Source: Pseudomonas syringae (GTDB lineage Bacteria > Pseudomonadota > Gammaproteobacteria > Pseudomonadales > Pseudomonadaceae). Taken from it: a stretch of 64,000 nt of DNA. Each line of letters opens with the position of its first letter. Position 1 is the first letter of the stretch. The translations under genes were made by a program, and so were the position numbers. This document shows, one piece after another, positions 45,128-54,725 of the stretch. The stretch spans positions 1 through 64,000 of the forward strand of contig NZ_WKCB01000005.1 of the NCBI RefSeq assembly GCF_021606685.1. Reading direction: 5' to 3'. The notes beneath the pieces are model-generated. The model had not been told where the DNA came from and made no database searches. It worked only from the letters and a program-made list of their open reading frames with translations.

Positions 45128-46756
45128 TTACTTGCCGCTTACGCTAACGCCGTAGAAGGAGTTCAAGCCAAACGGGCTGATCTTGAAGTCCTGCACGGTG
45201 TTGCGCATGGGTTGATACACCGTCGAGTGCGCGATAGGTGTCATCGGGACTGCATCTTTGAGGATATGTTGCGCCTGCTTGTACAGCTCGGTGCGTTTGG
45301 CGACATCCGATGTGGCCTTGGCTTCTTTCACGATGCCGTCGAATTTCTTGTCGCACCATTTGGAGAAGTTGTTACCGGCCAGCGAGTCGCAGCCGAACAG
45401 CACGTTCAGCCAGTTGTCCGGGTCACCATTGTCGCCGCTCCAGCCAATGATCATGGCCTGGTTCTCGCCGCCTTTGGAGCGCTTGATGTACTCGCCCCAC
45501 TCGTAGCTGGTGATCTTGACCTTCAAGCCGATCTTGGACCAGTCGTTCTGCAGCATTTCAGCCATCAGCTTGGCGTTCGGGTTATACGGACGCTGAACCG
45601 GCATGGCCCACAGGACGATCTCGGTGCCTTCCTTGACGCCTGCTTCCTTGAGCAAAGCCTTGGCTTTCTCAGGGTCGTACTTGGCGTCCTTGATGGTGGT
45701 GTCATACGACCATTGGGTCGGCGGCATGGCGTTGACGGCCAACTGGCCAGCGCCCTGGTACACGGAGTCGATGATCTGCTGCTTGTTCACCGACATGTCC
45801 AGTGCCTGGCGCACTCGCAGGTCAGCCAGCGGGTTAGGCTGGTCGCTGCCCTTGACCTTGTCCATGACGTTGTAAGCGATATAGCCCAGGTTGAAACCGG
45901 CCTGGTTCGGCAGTTTCAGGTCCTTGTCTTCGCCCAGCGCCTTGAGGTCGGCCGGACGCGGGAACAGGGTGACCTGGCATTCGTTTTTCTTGAGCTTCTG
46001 GATACGCACCGACGGGTCGGTGGTGATGGCGAAGATCAGGTTATCGATCTTCACGTCTTCAGGTTTCCAGTAGTCCTTGTTGCCGGTGTAACGGATGTTC
46101 GAGTCTTTCTGGTAGCTCTTGAACACGAACGGGCCAGTACCGACCGGCTTCTGGTTGATGTCGGCAGCTTTGCCTTCCTTCAACAGTTGCGCGGCGTATT
46201 CGGCAGACTGGATGGAGGCGAAGCTCATCGCCAGGTTCTGGATGAAGGCCGCGTCCACGGTGCCAAGGGTGAACTTGACGGTGTGGTCATCGACTTTCTC
46301 GATGTTCTTGATATTGGTGTCCATCCCCATGTCCGTGAAATACGGGAATTCGGTGGGGTAGGCTTTGCGGAACGGATCGTCCTTGTTGATCATGCGGTTG
46401 AACGTGAACAGCACGTCATCGGCATTGAAGGTACGCGTCGGTTTGAAGTACGGGGTGGTGTGGAACTTCACGCCATCACGCAGATGGAACGTGTAGGTCA
46501 GGCCATCCGGGGACACGTCCCAGTTGGTGGCCAGCCCAGGAATCACAGCGGTGCCGCCGCGTTCGAACTGGGTCAGACGGTTGAACATGGTTTCGGCCGA
46601 GGCATCGAAGTCTGTTCCGGTGGTGTACTGGCCTGGGTCAAAACCGGCCGGGCTCCCTTCGGAGCAGAACACCAGGTTAGTCGCCGCTTGGGCGAAAGGG
46701 GCCGCGGCCATAAGGCCAGCGCTAACGATTAACGGAATGACTGCGTTTCTAAGCAT
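45128..46756 (-). CDS. Dipeptide-binding protein (DppA paralogue)
   Basis: A 542-residue SBP_bac_5 protein; the signal peptide ends APFAQA/ATN. The start MLRNAVIPLIV at 46756 has GAGG six bases upstream; an ATG at 46780 lacks one. The sequence is close to both neighbours (PGQYTTGTDFDASAETMFNRLTQFERGG, PPTQWSYDTTIKDAKYDPEKAK), a sign of tandem gene duplication. In PAO1 the corresponding gap between the dppA genes holds psdR and mdpA; here there is only non-coding DNA. Confidence 0.92.
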   Translation of the reverse strand: MLRNAVIPLIVSAGLMAAAPFAQAATNLVFCSEGSPAGFDPGQYTTGTDFDASAETMFNRLTQFERGGTAVIPGLATNWDVSPDGLTYTFHLRDGVKFHTTPYFKPTRTFNADDVLFTFNRMINKDDPFRKAYPTEFPYFTDMGMDTNIKNIEKVDDHTVKFTLGTVDAAFIQNLAMSFASIQSAEYAAQLLKEGKAADINQKPVGTGPFVFKSYQKDSNIRYTGNKDYWKPEDVKIDNLIFAITTDPSVRIQKLKKNECQVTLFPRPADLKALGEDKDLKLPNQAGFNLGYIAYNVMDKVKGSDQPNPLADLRVRQALDMSVNKQQIIDSVYQGAGQLAVNAMPPTQWSYDTTIKDAKYDPEKAKALLKEAGVKEGTEIVLWAMPVQRPYNPNAKLMAEMLQNDWSKIGLKVKITSYEWGEYIKRSKGGENQAMIIGWSGDNGDPDNWLNVLFGCDSLAGNNFSKWCDKKFDGIVKEAKATSDVAKRTELYKQAQHILKDAVPMTPIAHSTVYQPMRNTVQDFKISPFGLNSFYGVSVSGK

Positions 46757-46973
46757 GTTGGCCTCATGATTTGTTGTCATTTTTGGTGGTGAGGGCGACC
46801 TCGTGAGTCGGCCTGCGGATACTTATGCAGGCGCCGTACCCATTGCAAGATGTTGAACCGTTGCAATAGGCAAACAGTGGTACGAACGTACAGGAATGTC
46901 GCAATTATGAAAGTTTTTACATAATTGCGACTATTTCGAGGGTTTTTTCGGTGCAAGGTGTGCACCAGGAAGG

Positions 46974-47006
46974 CCCAGCCGAGGCGTCTAGCGCACTCGG
47001 TTGGGG
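46974..47006 (-). terminator. Hairpin after the first dppA gene
   Basis: cccagccgag and ctcggttggg pair over about 10 bp (one G-T pair) eight bases after the gene stop at 47015. Confidence 0.55.
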
Positions 47007-47014
47007 CGTTGCTG

Positions 47015-48616
47015 TTACTTATCTAGACTCACGCCGTAGAAGGGCGTCAGCCCGAATGGGCTGATCTTGAAGTCGCGGACTTCCTTGCGCAGGGGCTGGA
47101 AAACCGTCGAGTTTGCGATAGGCGTTATAGGTACTTGTTCTTTAAGTATTTTTTGCGCCTGCTGATACCACTTGATGCGCTGTTCTCGGTCGCTGCTGAC
47201 CTTGGCTTGCTGCACCAGGCTGTCGTAGGCCGGGTTACACCACTTGGCGTAGTTGCTGCCCTTGACTGCCGCACAACTGTAGAGCACGCCCAGCCAGTTA
47301 TCGGGGTCGCCGTTGTCGCCGGTCCAGCCATAAATCATCGCGTCATGCTCGCCATTTTTGGCGCGCTTGATGTATTCGCCCCACTCATAGCTGACGATAT
47401 TGGCCTTGATGCCGATTTTGGCCCAATCCTGCTGGATCATTTGTGCTGACATCCGCGCGTTCGGATTAGAGGCGCGCTGGACCGTCATGGCCCACAGATT
47501 GATGGTGGTACCGGGTGCAACCCCTGCTTCTTTTAGTAGCGCCCGGGCCTTGGTTGGGTCATACGGCGCGTCCTTGACTGTCGGGTCATAAGACCACTGC
47601 GCCGGTGGCAACGCGTTCTGCGCCAATTGCCCGGCGCTTTGGTATACGGCCTTGATGATGGCCGGCTTGTCGATGGCCATGTCCAGGGCCTGGCGCACTT
47701 TAAGCTGGTCCAGTGGCGGGTGCGTCACGTTGTAGGCCAGAAAGCCCAGGTTGAACCCGGCTTGCTGCAGCACCCGCAGGTTGGGGTCCTGTTTCATCAC
47801 GTCGATGTCGGCGGGGCGTGGGTAGCCGCTGACCTGGCATTCACCGGCCTTGAGCTTTTGCAGGCGCGAGGCGGCATCCGGGGTGATGGCGAACACCAGG
47901 TTATCGAGCTTCACATCCTCGGGTTTCCAATAGTGTTTATTGGCCACATAGCGGATCTGCGAGTCTTTCTGGTAGCGCTTGAACACAAACGGCCCGGTGC
48001 CTACCGGCTTCTGGTTGATGTCCGAGGCGGTGCCTTGCTTGAGCAATTGCGCGGCGTATTCGGCGGACTGCACCGAGGCAAAGCTCATGGCCAGGTTTTG
48101 CACGAACGACGCATCGACGTTGTTCAGGTTGAAGCGCACCGTGTGCTCGTCGATTTTTTCGACGCCCTTGATGGTGGTGTTCAAGCCCATGTCGGTGAAG
48201 TACGGCGACTCGGAGGGGTAGGCCTTGCGGAACGGGCTCTCGGCGTCCAGCAAGCGATTGAAGGTGAAGAGCACGTCGTCCGCGTTGAAGTCGCGGGTAG
48301 GGGTGAAGTAGTCGGTGGTGTGAAATTTGACGCCGTCGCGCAGATGGAAGGTATACGTCAGCCCGTCATTGGACACCTCCCAACGCGTCGCCAGGCCAGG
48401 TTCGACTTCGGTGCCGCCACGCTTGAACTGGGTCAGGCGGTTGAACACGGTTTCAGCCGAGGCATCAAAATCGGTGCCGCTGGTGTACTGGCTGGGGTCG
48501 AAGCCGACCGGGCTGGCTTCGGAGCAGTAAACCAACGTGCTGGCGGCCTGGGCCATGGGCATAAAGGCCAGCAGGCCGGCGGCGAGGAGCAGTGGTTTTA
48601 AGGTGATTCTTTCCAT
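47015..48616 (-). CDS. Dipeptide-binding protein (DppA paralogue, first of the locus)
   Basis: A 533-residue SBP_bac_5 protein with signal peptide ending PMAQA/AST and the core VYCSEASPVGFDPSQYTSGTDFDASAETVFNRLTQF. The start MERITLKPLLL at 48616 has AGGGG seven bases upstream; an ATG eight codons earlier has none. Like the next two genes it ends with the PFGLTPFYGVSL-type terminus. It equals PAO1 dppA1 by position. It follows the toxin-like gene, separated by a terminator, so it probably has its own promoter. Confidence 0.92.
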   Translation of the reverse strand: MERITLKPLLLAAGLLAFMPMAQAASTLVYCSEASPVGFDPSQYTSGTDFDASAETVFNRLTQFKRGGTEVEPGLATRWEVSNDGLTYTFHLRDGVKFHTTDYFTPTRDFNADDVLFTFNRLLDAESPFRKAYPSESPYFTDMGLNTTIKGVEKIDEHTVRFNLNNVDASFVQNLAMSFASVQSAEYAAQLLKQGTASDINQKPVGTGPFVFKRYQKDSQIRYVANKHYWKPEDVKLDNLVFAITPDAASRLQKLKAGECQVSGYPRPADIDVMKQDPNLRVLQQAGFNLGFLAYNVTHPPLDQLKVRQALDMAIDKPAIIKAVYQSAGQLAQNALPPAQWSYDPTVKDAPYDPTKARALLKEAGVAPGTTINLWAMTVQRASNPNARMSAQMIQQDWAKIGIKANIVSYEWGEYIKRAKNGEHDAMIYGWTGDNGDPDNWLGVLYSCAAVKGSNYAKWCNPAYDSLVQQAKVSSDREQRIKWYQQAQKILKEQVPITPIANSTVFQPLRKEVRDFKISPFGLTPFYGVSLDK

Positions 48617-48655
48617 GGAGACCCCTGAAGTGGCAGGCATATAAACGCTGCTTAA

Positions 48656-48690
48656 ACGAAAACGGCGGTCACCGAGGTTACCGCCGTTGA
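48656..48690 (-). terminator. Intrinsic terminator of the 913-aa toxin-like gene
   Basis: On the minus strand AACGGCGGT...ACCGCCGTTTTCGTTT makes a 9-bp stem with T-rich tail, 30 bp after the gene stop. Confidence 0.82.
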
Positions 48691-48718
48691 GGAGGGGCAG
48701 ATAGGGGGGACGTACTTA

Positions 48719-51460
48719 TCAGACCTGCTTGGGAGTGATTTCTATACGTGTAGGTGCTGAGCGTCCAATGACATACGGCTCATTGTTAGGGTGGCCATTA
48801 ATCGATATCGATCTTGAGGCTTTTACATTCACGTCTGTGAGCGTTTCAAGTTCGCCATTCTGTTCGTCTAATCTGGTAAGTATAAACTCGGATTTTGCTG
48901 TAACAGTGGTTGTAGTATCGGCAGGGTTATAGTCAATGACGTAGTGGGGGTCGCGACCGCTACCAAATACAGTGCCCTTGAATCGAGTGGTTTGAAATTC
49001 ATCTGGGGCAGCGCCCAGTAACCATTGATTGGCCACTTCAGATATTCGTGCCCTTAACGCGGGATCGGGAATAGCGATCTCAAGTTTTTCAATGTTTTCT
49101 TGTATGACCTTATTGAGTTCGGCAGTTGACAACTTGGCGCCTTTTTTCAGCTCAAGCAGTTTTACCTCTTTGGGGATGTCAATTTCCAACGCGACACCTT
49201 CAGGTGTTTTTACGGTGAACCGGCTGCGATTGATGTCTTTTATGAATTGCTCGCTGTACTCGCTCGTACCGAACGTTGATTTTTCGGCTGTCGGGTGCGG
49301 CGTCGCATTGGCTGGGTTTTCCTCAACAGTCCAGGAAACTTGCGGTATGTGCTCACCTTGATCGTTTACAGCTATGCCGTAGGTATACGTGTGCTCCGCA
49401 GTATTGAGGTATTTATCCAGCGTTGTTGCGCCTTTCATTTTTGCCCCGTCTATTTCTAGAAACTGATCCGACAGCAGCGCGGGCTTGGATTCGACGCTTG
49501 GGGTTGGCGAATTTGAGCGCTGCCATGGCCATCCGCCGACTTCACCGCGTCGACTCCATATCCCGGCGTTATCAGGGTTGGCAATAATCCCGCTACTGGC
49601 TAATTTCGAAGGGTCATTGGGGTCCCGTACGCGTAACAAGTAATTTATCCCGTCCCCGGCATCAGGCTTCTCAGCCACGAAATACGTCTTTGCGTTGAAC
49701 TCTATTTCTCGCATTCCCGGAAAGGACGCAGGCTGTGGCGTTGATGTCACTTGCGGTGTCTGTTTGGGCGTAACCGGAAGTTCATCAGCATTGCTTGTCG
49801 ACTTGGGAGGACGCGCCAACTCAAATTCGCTGGTCTGCGCGTTGTATCGCCAATTGTAATGTTCGGTGCCGGAGGCGTTGAAATTAATGGTCGGCTCACC
49901 CAGTCCTGCCTCTGCCGCGGCCGGTATAATTTCGTGCGCCAGCAGCAGGCCTGTTATCACCGCGCCGGCGGTTCCTCCCACACGATCTTCTGCGGTTTTA
50001 CCGTGAATACTGTCATGGATGCCGAAGACAATATTGCCTGCATTGCCGACAACGGGGAGGTAACCGAACGTATTCCCCCAAACCTCTTTTGCCGCCTTCC
50101 AGCTCTGCTGTGAGGCGCCAAATACTTCAGTTTGGTCGGCCCACACGGAATTCTTGGCATTCACTTCCTGGAATTTTGAGGCAATGCCATTGTTCAAAGG
50201 ACCGAACTTCAAATGATAGTCGCCGTCTCGTGAATGAGCGTAATTGAACAGTTCTGAAACCGGTACTGGCTTATCCTTCACGAGATTTTGATAACCAGGG
50301 TAGTGTGCGTTAATGCCTTCAATCAGGTTGTCAAGAACGCCGACCGCGCTTGGCCAATGGGCATCTTTCCAGGCTTGCCGGTCGCCGGCATTAAAACGGC
50401 TAACTAAGTTGTCACGATTGTGTTTGGCCCAGGCGGCAAAATCTTTATCCCCATGAATTTCGCTGACAGTGCCATTTTTCAGGTCAACCATCACCCCTTG
50501 ATTGGGTCTGTGATCAGGGTTGCCGTCATAGGCGGTATACGGAATAAATGCATACTCTGCCAGTGGGTAGCCGTATAAATTCGGGATTATAACTTGTCCA
50601 TTCTTATCCAGTGTCCGCTCGACGGCTGCCTGGCCCTCAGGGCTTAAACGCTCGAAGGCATGTTTATCGCTACGCAGGCTGTGCAAGGTTCCCCGTAAAA
50701 TATAGGTGTCTGCCTTTCCTGATCGTTGCGCCAGTTCTCCCGAGGCGTCTCGCATTGGTTTGGCGACGATATTTTCCCAACTGTTTTGGAGTTTCTTGCC
50801 AATCGACTCTAAATCGCTGACCGTATTTCTATCTTCACGTTCGATATTCATGAAATTAAAGTTGATCGGGCCACCTCGCGATACTTTATCGTGCTCCAGC
50901 GCACCTGCTGCGATTTCCCATGCGAAGTAGGGGCGTTGCTCTGAGTGGGTCATATGCTCGGGAGTACCCTTTCCCACATAAGACTCGAATGTCACGATGA
51001 TTTTTTTATGCGGGTCGTACCCCGCTGACAATAGCCCACCACTGAAGTAACCTGCGGGTTCCATATATTGGCGAGCGTCTTGGAATTTAGCATTCCTTTC
51101 GCCTTCGTTACCGGATTCCACATACTTGATCTTCCACTTTACGCGGTAGGCATATTCACCAGCACGCTTTTCCCGTTCTTGCAGGGAGGCGTCCGCCTTG
51201 GGCGGGGTTTCGCTCCAACCATAAATGACTCCGTTGTAATTACCAGGTTTAAGATCTACGGCGGGTGGGTGTCCTTTAAGCCCGCCAATATAAAACTGAC
51301 GACCCTGCGGCCTGTTGCTGTTCGGGCTTTCCCAAGGGGCGATTGCACGAGAGGCACGATGCGACTCGGATGCTTGTTCTGAATAATCCGCTGGGTTGGC
51401 TATCGGTGATGAATCAGGGGGGGCTGGAGTGTGCAGTGGGGAAGGTGCCAATGGTTGCAT
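48719..51460 (-). CDS. Large toxin/effector-like protein, 913 aa, related in two modules to the 1016-aa protein at 54726
   Basis: No signal peptide; the N-terminus is a Pro/Ser-rich disordered stretch (about 1-50). A large region of mixed fold follows to about 460. A hydrophobic helical segment at about 465-520 (FGYLPVVGNAGNIVFGI, then HGKTAEDRVGGTAG) matches a segment of the 1016-aa protein (GIGIDDVLHGKEQGTDRI). A second shared piece near 600-640 (INYLLRVRDPNDPSKLAS) resembles the LYRVRLN segment of that protein. The C-terminal 250 residues are unlike it and carry no motif I recognise. The DNA is AT-richer than its neighbours. It ends at a terminator before the dpp locus. I cannot name it; a dermonecrotic-toxin-related secreted effector is the best inference. 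Confidence 0.6.
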   Translation of the reverse strand: MQPLAPSPLHTPAPPDSSPIANPADYSEQASESHRASRAIAPWESPNSNRPQGRQFYIGGLKGHPPAVDLKPGNYNGVIYGWSETPPKADASLQEREKRAGEYAYRVKWKIKYVESGNEGERNAKFQDARQYMEPAGYFSGGLLSAGYDPHKKIIVTFESYVGKGTPEHMTHSEQRPYFAWEIAAGALEHDKVSRGGPINFNFMNIEREDRNTVSDLESIGKKLQNSWENIVAKPMRDASGELAQRSGKADTYILRGTLHSLRSDKHAFERLSPEGQAAVERTLDKNGQVIIPNLYGYPLAEYAFIPYTAYDGNPDHRPNQGVMVDLKNGTVSEIHGDKDFAAWAKHNRDNLVSRFNAGDRQAWKDAHWPSAVGVLDNLIEGINAHYPGYQNLVKDKPVPVSELFNYAHSRDGDYHLKFGPLNNGIASKFQEVNAKNSVWADQTEVFGASQQSWKAAKEVWGNTFGYLPVVGNAGNIVFGIHDSIHGKTAEDRVGGTAGAVITGLLLAHEIIPAAAEAGLGEPTINFNASGTEHYNWRYNAQTSEFELARPPKSTSNADELPVTPKQTPQVTSTPQPASFPGMREIEFNAKTYFVAEKPDAGDGINYLLRVRDPNDPSKLASSGIIANPDNAGIWSRRGEVGGWPWQRSNSPTPSVESKPALLSDQFLEIDGAKMKGATTLDKYLNTAEHTYTYGIAVNDQGEHIPQVSWTVEENPANATPHPTAEKSTFGTSEYSEQFIKDINRSRFTVKTPEGVALEIDIPKEVKLLELKKGAKLSTAELNKVIQENIEKLEIAIPDPALRARISEVANQWLLGAAPDEFQTTRFKGTVFGSGRDPHYVIDYNPADTTTTVTAKSEFILTRLDEQNGELETLTDVNVKASRSISINGHPNNEPYVIGRSAPTRIEITPKQV

Positions 51461-51835
51461 TGTAGGCTCGATTAGTTGGTTTATTCGTAGTTAATCGTCG
51501 AGCGGCCGTGCACTGCCATGCGGCAATGAGTGTTCGCGGCTCGGCATTGGTCGGTGCCGCGCAGACTGTCTTGAAGTGCTATATGCCTTATTAAAGTTGC
51601 GCTGGAATCGACAGTAACTAAGTGGCTATGGGGTGCGGGACGTTCCGTTTTTATAATCGAACTTCGCGTGTGATCTTGGGATTTAAGTTAATCCCTACAG
51701 TGCTGGGGAGGGGGCGGAAGCACGCAGCCTGTTGTAGTGTGGCTTTAATGAAGCGCTGCGAATATGGCGTTCGAGATGGGGTGTAAGTTTTGTTTTTATA
51801 TTGGCAAGGGGCTGTTTGGCCAACTGAACACTGCC
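51461..51835. other. Non-coding stretch upstream of the 913-aa toxin-like gene
   Basis: No convincing gene on either strand. It is AT-richer than average and should contain the promoter of the toxin-like gene; no known operator was recognised. Confidence 0.5.
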
Positions 51836-51837
51836 CA

Positions 51838-51872
51838 AAAAAAGCGCAGCCGTTCAGGCTGCGCCGTTTTTA
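51838..51872. terminator. Intrinsic terminator after the SIMPL gene
   Basis: GCGCAGCC-gttca-GGCTGCGC with a run of A on the left and T on the right; it serves the minus-strand SIMPL gene and could work in both directions. Confidence 0.9.
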
Positions 51873-51886
51873 ATGTCGTAAGCGGT

Positions 51887-52597
51887 TTATTGCAACACTT
51901 CGATCACACCATCAGCACTCATGCTGACCTGGCTGGTGCCGGCTTCGACTTCCGGCGTCGGTGCCGAATCCGCCATGGCCGCTTTCATCATCATGGCGCC
52001 ACGGGCATACGGTTGTGGATAGCCATTAGTGTTGAAGTTCAGGTTGACGATCTTATAGCCCTTGCCGCCCAGCGCATCGGTGGCCAATTGGGCGCGTGCC
52101 TTGAACGCGGCGACTGCGTCCTTGAGCAACGCATCTTCACTGGACTTGCGCGTGGCGTCGGCGATGGCGAAGTCCATGCTGTCCATTTTCAGTGTGTTCA
52201 GCAATTCGCCGGTGAGCTTGGACAGGGCCGGGAAGTCCGCACTTTCCAGGCGCAACTCGGCGCGCTCGCGCCAGCCGGTGATCTTCTGGTTTTTGTTGTC
52301 GTAGATCGGGTAGCTGTTACGGCTGCCCTGGCGCAGGGTCACGGCCTTGACCTCACGGGCCTCGCCCAGGGCCTTGTTCAGGGTCGTGGTGATTTCGGCT
52401 GCCAGCTTGGCTGGGTCGGCATTCTGCGACTCGGTGTAGAGGGTGACGATCATCTTGTCGCGGGCGACCTCCTGGCTGACCTCGGCACGCAGGGAAATCT
52501 GGTTGTAATGCAGCTCATCGGCGGCCATTGCCGGAAGGCTGGCCAGGGCGCTGGCGCTGAGGGTGATAACGGCTGCACTGCGAGTGAAACGAGACAT
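51887..52597 (-). CDS. SIMPL (DUF541) domain periplasmic protein
   Basis: A 236-residue exported protein with signal peptide ending SLPAMA/ADE, followed by one SIMPL/DUF541 domain (ISLRAEVSQEVARDKMIVTLYTES to the C-terminal SADGVIEVLQ). SIMPL proteins form ring-like oligomers; some are linked to oxidative-stress defence (E. coli YggE), but their mechanism is unsettled. It is divergent from roxS, as PA4492 is from roxSR in PAO1 as I recall, so regulation by RoxR is plausible. Confidence 0.92.
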   Translation of the reverse strand: MSRFTRSAAVITLSASALASLPAMAADELHYNQISLRAEVSQEVARDKMIVTLYTESQNADPAKLAAEITTTLNKALGEAREVKAVTLRQGSRNSYPIYDNKNQKITGWRERAELRLESADFPALSKLTGELLNTLKMDSMDFAIADATRKSSEDALLKDAVAAFKARAQLATDALGGKGYKIVNLNFNTNGYPQPYARGAMMMKAAMADSAPTPEVEAGTSQVSMSADGVIEVLQ

Positions 52598-52802
52598 GGA
52601 AGCTCCTTGGGATGTTCGTGTTCGGTATGACTGTAGACGGTGGCATCGGGTTCTTGGGGTTTACACATTCGCTACATGTAGTGGTGTTGCCGACGAACGG
52701 TCATCAAACGGGCCTGCGGCAAAGAGCCACACGCGCCGTGTCGGTGGGCCTGCTTCGTTTATACTCCTGCCGATCCGCCTGCAGCGCTCACCGGGAGAGC
52801 TC

Positions 52803-54065
52803 ATGCTCGCCGCCGTAAAATTGACTTCCGCCACCCGCCAGAACCTCTGGCGCCTGACGTTTATCCGTACCCTGGTACTGGCCGCACAGGCCGGCTCCGT
52901 CGGGCTCGCCTATTGGTTCGACTTGCTGCCACTGCCCTGGCTGCAGCTGGGTGTGACCCTTGCGTTCTCCACCGTGCTCTGCGCGTTCACCGCTATCCGC
53001 CTGCGCACCACATGGCCGGTGACCGAGCTGGAATATGCGCTTCAGTTGGCGTGCGACCTGTTTATCCACAGTGTGTTGCTGTATTTCTCCGGTGGTTCCA
53101 CCAACCCGTTTGTTTCTTACTACCTGGTACCACTGACCATTGCTGCCGTGACGTTGCCATGGCGCTACTCGGTCGTACTGTCGGGCATCGCCCTGACGTT
53201 TTATACCTTGCTGCTGGCGCAGTTCTATCCGTTGCAAACCTTCCCGATCGCGCGTGAAAACCTGCAGATCTACGGGATGTGGCTGAGTTTTGCGCTGTCC
53301 GCCGCCGTCATTACCTTTTTCGCCGCCCGCATGGCCGAAGAATTGCGCCGCCAGGAAGAACTACGCGCCATTCGCCGTGAAGAGGGCCTGCGTGACCAGC
53401 AGCTGTTGGCCGTGGCCACTCAGGCCGCTGGCGCCGCCCACGAACTGGGCACACCGCTGGCCACCATGAGCGTATTGCTCAAGGAAATGACCCAGGACCA
53501 TCACGACCCTGCCCTGCAGGATGACCTCAGCGTGCTGCAGGAACAGGTCAAGCAGTGCAAGCAGACGTTGCAGCAACTGGTGCGCGCCGCCGAAGCCAAT
53601 CGCCGCCTGGCGGTGGAGATGCAGGACGTTACCCAGTGGCTCGATGAAGCCCTGAACCGCTGGCACCTGATGCGCCCCGAGGCCAGTTACCGCTTCAACC
53701 TGCTGGGCCAGGGCAGTGTGCCGCGCATGGCGCCGCCGCCGGACCTGACCCAAGCGCTGCTTAACCTGCTGAACAACGCCGCGGATGCCTGCCCCGAAGG
53801 CCTCGGCGTGCAGCTGGACTGGGACGCGGAAGACGTCACCATCAGCATTCGCGATCACGGCGCGGGCGTGCCGCTGGCGATTGCCGAGCAGATCGGCAAA
53901 CCGTTCTTTACCACCAAGGGCAAAGGCTTCGGCCTCGGCCTGTTTTTGAGCAAGGCCAGCGTGACCCGCGCGGGCGGCTCAGTGAAGCTCTATAGTCATG
54001 AGGAAGGCGGTACGCTCACCGAGCTGCGCCTGCCCCGTGTCGCACGAGGAGATATCGATGAGTGA
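52803..54065 (+). CDS. roxS: Redox-sensing histidine kinase RoxS (RegB/PrrB family)
   Basis: A 420-residue kinase with about six membrane segments in residues 1-170. The quinone-binding signature GGSTNPF is present in the second loop. The H-box AAHELGTPL contains the phospho-acceptor His213, the redox cysteine Cys252 lies in EQVKQCKQTL, and N, G1 and G2 ATP-binding motifs follow (LLNLLNNAADA, DHGAGV, GKGFGLGLFLSK). RegB/RoxS kinases sense the quinone pool and cyanide or electron-transport stress. GGGAGAG precedes the ATG at 52803. It overlaps roxR by eight bases. Confidence 0.95.
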   Translation: MLAAVKLTSATRQNLWRLTFIRTLVLAAQAGSVGLAYWFDLLPLPWLQLGVTLAFSTVLCAFTAIRLRTTWPVTELEYALQLACDLFIHSVLLYFSGGSTNPFVSYYLVPLTIAAVTLPWRYSVVLSGIALTFYTLLLAQFYPLQTFPIARENLQIYGMWLSFALSAAVITFFAARMAEELRRQEELRAIRREEGLRDQQLLAVATQAAGAAHELGTPLATMSVLLKEMTQDHHDPALQDDLSVLQEQVKQCKQTLQQLVRAAEANRRLAVEMQDVTQWLDEALNRWHLMRPEASYRFNLLGQGSVPRMAPPPDLTQALLNLLNNAADACPEGLGVQLDWDAEDVTISIRDHGAGVPLAIAEQIGKPFFTTKGKGFGLGLFLSKASVTRAGGSVKLYSHEEGGTLTELRLPRVARGDIDE

Positions 54066-54618
54066 CGAGATCCAAGTCGAAGGCGAAGAACTGCCGCACC
54101 TGCTGCTGGTAGATGACGACGCCACCTTTACCCGCGTCATGGCGCGTGCCATGAGCCGTCGCGGCTTTCGCGTGAGCACCGCAGGTTCAGCCGAAGAAGG
54201 CCTGACCATCGCCCAGGCCGACCTGCCGGATTATGCCGCGCTCGACCTGAAAATGGACGGCGATTCCGGCCTGGTGCTCCTGCCCAAGCTGCTGGAACTC
54301 GACCCTGAGATGCGCGTGGTGATCCTCACCGGTTACTCCAGCATCGCCACCGCCGTCGAGGCCATCAAGCGCGGTGCCTGCAACTACCTGTGCAAACCTG
54401 CAGATGCCGATGACGTGCTGGCCGCCTTGCTCTCCGAGCACGCCGACCTCGACACCCTGGTGCCGGAAAACCCGATGTCGGTGGACCGCCTCCAATGGGA
54501 GCATATCCAGCGCGTGCTGACCGAGCACGAAGGCAATATCTCCGCCACGGCCCGCGCCCTGGGCATGCACCGCCGCACACTGCAGCGCAAGTTGCAGAAG
54601 CGCCCGGTACGACGCTAA
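54058..54618 (+). CDS. roxR: Response regulator RoxR (RegA/PrrA/ActR family)
   Basis: A 186-residue regulator with a receiver domain (acidic pocket Asp19-21, phospho-acceptor Asp63 in ALDLKMDGDSG, switch Thr in ILTGYSS, Lys in CKPAD), a short proline-bearing linker and a Fis-type helix-turn-helix (EGNISATARALGMHRRTLQRKLQKRP). In P. aeruginosa RoxSR controls the cyanide-insensitive oxidase; the same respiratory role is likely here. GAGGAG lies before the ATG at 54058, inside the end of roxS. Confidence 0.96.
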   Translation: MSDEIQVEGEELPHLLLVDDDATFTRVMARAMSRRGFRVSTAGSAEEGLTIAQADLPDYAALDLKMDGDSGLVLLPKLLELDPEMRVVILTGYSSIATAVEAIKRGACNYLCKPADADDVLAALLSEHADLDTLVPENPMSVDRLQWEHIQRVLTEHEGNISATARALGMHRRTLQRKLQKRPVRR

Positions 54619-54725
54619 TCCCGCATCAAGCACTGAGCGGGTGCAACACGTAAGCTGCGTGCTTTTAGAAACGTGCTGTACCTGCTTTATCAGTGAATCG
54701 CTACTGCCAATTATTTACGGGGCTC

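Noticed and set aside
51764..51886. Open frame antisense to the SIMPL gene starting in the non-coding stretch
   Set aside because: It reads through a terminator and then the complement of the SIMPL gene; no ribosome site.
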